NCBI GenBank assembly: GCA_947629065.1
Contig: CANRCH010000070.1
Location: 1 to 8,963, forward strand
Length of the DNA stretch: 8,963 nt
Direction of reading: 5' to 3'
Source: an uncultured Aliarcobacter sp.
GTDB taxonomy: Bacteria > Campylobacterota > Campylobacteria > Campylobacterales > Arcobacteraceae
Shown here piece by piece: positions 5,261 to 8,963 of this stretch. The notes under the pieces are model-generated. The model saw only the letters and a list, made by a program, of their open reading frames with translations, did no database searches and had not been told where the DNA came from. How positions within the stretch are numbered: the stretch's first letter is position 1; every line of letters begins with the position of its first letter. The position numbers and the translations under genes are program-made.

Positions 5261-8200
5261 ATGAAAAAAATAGAAACACTAATTACTATAAAGTTAGCTT
5301 TTTTGTTTGTAGTTTTTTGTAATGCTTTTGTAGATGTTGCACATAAAATATTACTTCAAAATATAGTTTTCAAAGTTTTAGATGGTCCAAATCAAGTTGC
5401 GTGGATTTCAGTAATAAACCTTCTAATTATAATTCCTTTTTTACTTCTTTTTACTTTTAGTGGTTACCTAAGTGATAAATACAACAAAAAAGATATTTTG
5501 GTTTATGGTGCTTTATCATCTCTATTTTTATCAATTCTTATAATTTTTGCATATTTCTCAAACAACTTTTACTTTACAATGTTTTGCCTATTTTTACTAG
5601 CAGTTCAAAGTGCTATTTATAGTCCTGCTAAGTTTGGAATTATTTTAGATATTTATGGTAAGAAATATCTATCAAAAGGAAATGCACACTTACAAGCAGT
5701 TTCAATTATTGCTATTTTATTTGCAATTGGTATTACTTCATATATTTTTGAAAACTTTTATCTAGCAAACAATTTAGAAATTTTAACTACAAAAGAGGAA
5801 CTTCTAAACGCTATAAAACCACTTACCTTTTATATTTTACCAGTTGCTATTTTAGAGTTTTTAATCTCATTTATATTTTTACGAAGAGTTGTTACAAACT
5901 ATAATTTTAATAAAAATCTAAAACTAGATAAAAAAGAGTTTTTTAAAGGAAAACTTCTTTTAAAAAATATTAAATCTATTAAAAGTAGTGAAGTTATCTT
6001 CTTAAGCGTGGTTGGACTTTCAGTATTTTGGGGAGTTTCTCAAGGAGTTTTAGCAGTTTTTCCATCTTATGCAAAAGAGTATTTAAATATTACAGATGTT
6101 TTTGTAATAAATGGCGTTTTAGCAGCATCTGGAGTTGGAATTGCTTTGGGGTCTATATTTTATGCAAGATTTTCAAAACACTATATAGAACTAGGAACTA
6201 TTCCACTTGCTAGTCTTGCTATGTCTATTACTCTTTATATTTCAACAATTGTACAAAGTGCTTCAATGCTTATTTTAACATTTGCTTTTTTTGGTTTTTT
6301 TGGTGGATTGTTTATTGTTCCACTTAACTCTTTAATCCAATTTAATGCAAAAAAGAGTGAACTTGGAACTATTCTTGCTGGAAATAATTGGTTTCACTCT
6401 TTAGCTATGTTTTTAATGCTTATTTTAACAACTATTGTGGCTTTTTTTAATCTTGACTCTTTAAACACACTTTATATTATTTTATTGATAATCTCTTTTG
6501 GAACTTTATATACAGTTGTAAAACTTCCACAATCTTTTATTTTAATATTTTTGAAATTTGTTGTAGGTCTTAGATATAAACTAGAAATTGAAGGAATAAA
6601 AAATATTCCAAACAACAGAGGAACTCTATTTTTAGGAAATCATATATCTTGGATAGATTGGGCAATTATTTTAATGGCTGTTCCAAAAGAGATAAGATTT
6701 GTAATATATAAACCAATATATGAAAAGTGGTACTTAAACTGGTTATTTAGGTTAATAAAAGCTGTTCCAATCTCAAACACTTCAAGTAAAAGTTCAATGA
6801 TAAAAATTGCAAATGAGCTTGATAATGGAAACTCTATTGTACTTTTTCCAGAGGGTTCTATTAGTTTAAATGGTCACTTAGGAGAGTTTAAAAGAGGATT
6901 TGAGAAGATTTTGGAGTTTACAAAAAGAGATGTTGTAGTTGTTCCCTTTTATATAAGAGGACTTTGGGAGTCAATGTTTAGTAAAGCAAATCAAAAATTC
7001 AAAAACTCTAAAAAGACAAATAGCGTAACTGTATGTTTTGCAAAATCACTAAAAAAAGAGTTTGCTACTGCAAAAAGAGTAAAAGAAGAGGTTTTTCTTC
7101 TTTCAAATATTGCTTGGCAAAGACACTTAGAAGAGTTAAAACCACTAAATGAAACTATTTTTGATAGTTTAAAACTTCAAGCTTCAAATGTAGTTTTCGA
7201 TGACTCAACAAATACAAAACTCACTGGAAATAGATTTTTAACAGCATCAATTTTATTTAAAAATTTACTAAAAAAATCTATTAAAAAAGAGCAAAATATA
7301 GCTTTGCTTCTTCCATCTTCATCTATTGGAGCTGTTATAAATTATGTAGTTTTAATGCAAGGAAAAACTGTAATTAATATAAATTATACATCTTCATTAA
7401 ATCAAATAAACGCTTCAATAAAAAGTGCAAATATAAAAACAATTATCACTTCAAAACTATTTTTAACTAAATTAAAAGCAAAAGGTTTTTATTTTGAAGA
7501 GGTTTTTTCTGGTTTAAATATTATTTATCTTGAAGATTTAAAAGAAAAAATTTCAAAAACAAAAGCTGTTTTAACACTACTTAGCGTGAAATTTTTGCCA
7601 AAAACTGTTTTAAGAACCATTCATCTTAAAAAAATAGAGAAAAATAGCACAGTTTTAATTCTATTTTCATCTGGAAGTGAGGGAATTCCTAAAGCAATTG
7701 AACTAAGTAGCAATAATATTTTGGGAAATGTTCAACAAATTTCAAATATTTTAAATGTAAATGAAGATGATGTGATTTTAGGAACTCTACCACTTTTTCA
7801 CGCTTTTGGAATAGTGGTTACCACTTTTTTACCATTAATTGAAGGAATAAAATGTGTAGCACACCCAGATCCAACAGATGGCTTTGGAGTTGCAAAACTA
7901 ACACTAAATCATAAAGCTACAATAATGTGTGGAACAAGTACATTTTTTAGACTCTATACAAAAAATAACAAAATTCACCCTTTGATGTTTGATAGCCTTA
8001 GGCTTGTGGTTGCTGGAGCTGAGAAACTAAGAGAAGATGTAAGATTTGATTTTAAAAAGAAGTTTGGAAAAGATATTTTAGAAGGTTATGGAACAAGCGA
8101 AACTTCACCTGTTGCTACTTGTAATCTTCCAGATGCAATATCTAGTGATTTAGATATTCAAATTGGAAATAAAATAGGAACTGTTGGTATGGCAATACCT

Positions 8201-8752
8201 GGAACTAGCATAAAAATTGTTGATCCAAATAGTTTTAAAGAGCTTGAAATTGGGCAAGAGGGTATGGTTTTAATCTCAGGGGTGCAAGTTATGAAAGGCT
8301 ATTTAAATGATGAAGAAAGAACAAAAGAGGTTTTAAAAACTATAAAAAATAGAGTCTATTATGTAACAGGAGATAAAGGAAAGCTTGATAATGATGGCTT
8401 TTTAACTATTATTGATAGATACTCAAGATTTGCAAAAATAGCAGGTGAAATGGTTAGTTTAGGGCTAATAGAAGAGGAGATTTCAAAACTTATTGATTTA
8501 AAAAATGAAGATGAAAAAGATATTGATTTTGTAGCTATTGCAAGTGAAGATGAGAAAAAAGGTGAAAAAATAGTTTTACTTGTTTCAAATATAGATGAAC
8601 AAAGTTTAGAAAATTTAAAGCAAAAGATTTTAAAATCTTTTACAAATAATTTAATGCTTCCAAGTGTTTATAAAATTATAGATAATATTCCAAAACTTGC
8701 TAGTGGAAAAAAAGATTATTTAGTGGCAAAAGAGTTATATATTAATTTATAA
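5261..8752 (+). CDS. aas: Three-domain LplT-PlsC-acyl-ACP synthetase fusion, lysophospholipid uptake and reacylation (Aas-type)
   Basis: In Escherichia coli, LplT flips lysophospholipids across the inner membrane, and Aas (acyltransferase plus acyl-ACP synthetase) reacylates them. Here all three are one 1163-residue chain. Residues 1-425 form a major-facilitator domain with about 12 membrane helices and the loop motif GYLSDKYNKK (68-77). Residues 435-620 are PlsC-like, with NHISWID (460-466, the HX4D catalytic pair H461/D466) and FPEGS (529-533). Residues about 640-1163 are an AMP-binding enzyme: SSGSEGIPK (803-811), GYGTSETSP (942-950), TGD (1036-1038), DR (1052-1053), and the C-terminal lysine in KLASGK (K1150). 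All key residues look intact; no ACP domain is visible. The ATG lies 15 nt after fliM, behind only a weak TGAG, so translation may be modest. Co-transcription with flgI-fliM is likely from spacing, but a functional link to motility is not shown. Confidence 0.88.
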   Translation: MKKIETLITIKLAFLFVVFCNAFVDVAHKILLQNIVFKVLDGPNQVAWISVINLLIIIPFLLLFTFSGYLSDKYNKKDILVYGALSSLFLSILIIFAYFSNNFYFTMFCLFLLAVQSAIYSPAKFGIILDIYGKKYLSKGNAHLQAVSIIAILFAIGITSYIFENFYLANNLEILTTKEELLNAIKPLTFYILPVAILEFLISFIFLRRVVTNYNFNKNLKLDKKEFFKGKLLLKNIKSIKSSEVIFLSVVGLSVFWGVSQGVLAVFPSYAKEYLNITDVFVINGVLAASGVGIALGSIFYARFSKHYIELGTIPLASLAMSITLYISTIVQSASMLILTFAFFGFFGGLFIVPLNSLIQFNAKKSELGTILAGNNWFHSLAMFLMLILTTIVAFFNLDSLNTLYIILLIISFGTLYTVVKLPQSFILIFLKFVVGLRYKLEIEGIKNIPNNRGTLFLGNHISWIDWAIILMAVPKEIRFVIYKPIYEKWYLNWLFRLIKAVPISNTSSKSSMIKIANELDNGNSIVLFPEGSISLNGHLGEFKRGFEKILEFTKRDVVVVPFYIRGLWESMFSKANQKFKNSKKTNSVTVCFAKSLKKEFATAKRVKEEVFLLSNIAWQRHLEELKPLNETIFDSLKLQASNVVFDDSTNTKLTGNRFLTASILFKNLLKKSIKKEQNIALLLPSSSIGAVINYVVLMQGKTVININYTSSLNQINASIKSANIKTIITSKLFLTKLKAKGFYFEEVFSGLNIIYLEDLKEKISKTKAVLTLLSVKFLPKTVLRTIHLKKIEKNSTVLILFSSGSEGIPKAIELSSNNILGNVQQISNILNVNEDDVILGTLPLFHAFGIVVTTFLPLIEGIKCVAHPDPTDGFGVAKLTLNHKATIMCGTSTFFRLYTKNNKIHPLMFDSLRLVVAGAEKLREDVRFDFKKKFGKDILEGYGTSETSPVATCNLPDAISSDLDIQIGNKIGTVGMAIPGTSIKIVDPNSFKELEIGQEGMVLISGVQVMKGYLNDEERTKEVLKTIKNRVYYVTGDKGKLDNDGFLTIIDRYSRFAKIAGEMVSLGLIEEEISKLIDLKNEDEKDIDFVAIASEDEKKGEKIVLLVSNIDEQSLENLKQKILKSFTNNLMLPSVYKIIDNIPKLASGKKDYLVAKELYINL

Positions 8753-8780
8753 AAAAGAGCTAAGAACAAGTTCTTAGTTC
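8751..8780 (-). terminator. Rho-independent terminator of the convergent right-edge gene
   Basis: An inverted repeat pairs 8757-8766 with 8771-8780 (10 bp including one G-U, loop CAAG). On the minus strand the hairpin is followed at once by six U (complement of 8751-8756), a proper terminator for leftward transcription. In the plus direction it is followed by CGAAAAAAACC with no U run, so it should work poorly for the fusion gene ending at 8752. Confidence 0.7.
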
Positions 8781-8801
8781 CGAAAAAAACCAAAAACAAA
8801 T

Positions 8802-8963
8802 CTAAGCCTTTACACCAAACTCTTTTATCATATTTGTTACAAGAGTTTTTATAAGTTCTTTCTCTTTTTTAGTTTCTGCCTTATCTTCAAGACTTACTAA
8901 GTTTACATGAAATTTTTCTAAAAATTTCAAAATATTTGGATGTAAAGTATTATTATTCTCTAT
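8802..8963 (-). CDS. Partial unidentified CDS, C-terminal 53 residues, enters from right edge
   Basis: A minus-strand frame is open from the window edge to a TAG at 8804-8802. It reads as a soluble, lysine- and glutamate-rich, mainly helical end: LHPNILKFLEKFHVNL, then KKEKELIKTLVTNMIKEFGVKA. It is followed 22 nt later by a leftward terminator, which supports it as a real gene end converging on the phospholipid-repair gene. The start and most of the protein lie outside the window. I cannot assign a family. Confidence 0.65.
   Translation of the reverse strand: MENNNTLHPNILKFLEKFHVNLVSLEDKAETKKEKELIKTLVTNMIKEFGVKA

Noticed and set aside
6028..6213. Short plus-strand open frame inside the transporter domain of the fusion gene
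   Set aside because: Out-of-frame overlap with a conserved membrane domain; composition is a frame-shifted reading of it.
6286..6300. Two runs of seven T in the transporter domain
   Set aside because: They encode Phe-rich membrane helix codons (FAFFGFFGG) in frame; length is ordinary for this base composition.

Overview
This AT-rich window is a piece of flagellar chromosome. It most likely comes from a Campylobacterota species of the Arcobacter type. That is an inference from the very low GC, the FlgX/MotE-like gene beside a fliJ-like gene, the frequent TTG starts and the flagellar gene content, not from a database search. The window holds seven complete genes, plus two partial genes cut by its edges.

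Layout: two transcription units diverge from an intergenic region at about 3004-3099. Leftward (minus strand) runs a tightly packed operon. It begins with a very acidic protein I do not recognise, which has a degenerate receiver-like N-terminus (3003-1720). Then come fliQ (1717-1457), a fliJ-like gene (1454-1050), a secreted MotE/FlgX-like gene (1048-557), fliL (555-40) and the first codons of another gene at the left edge. Gaps are 1-2 nt, and Shine-Dalgarno sequences lie within the upstream genes, so translational coupling is likely. Rightward (plus strand) run flgI (3100-4149), fliM (4151-5245) and a 1163-codon gene (5261-8752). The last encodes an LplT-type lysophospholipid transporter, a PlsC-type acyltransferase and an acyl-ACP synthetase in one chain. 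A convergent minus-strand gene enters from the right edge (stop at 8802), with a hairpin and U-tract terminator at 8751-8780 in its orientation.

How the genes work together: FliQ and FliJ belong to the flagellar type III export apparatus. The MotE/FlgX-like protein and FliL act at the stator. FlgI is the P-ring and FliM the C-ring switch component. The long fusion is a phospholipid-repair enzyme that appears to be co-transcribed with the motility genes only by position.

The least explained item is the acidic protein. Its N-terminal fold resembles a receiver lacking most catalytic residues. Its long acidic middle carries repeated LDxLL-like segments that resemble the EIDALL motif at the N-terminus of FliM in the same window. 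The fused lipid enzyme and the four non-ATG starts are the other points worth a second look. I found no CRISPR array, tRNA, rRNA or mobile element.
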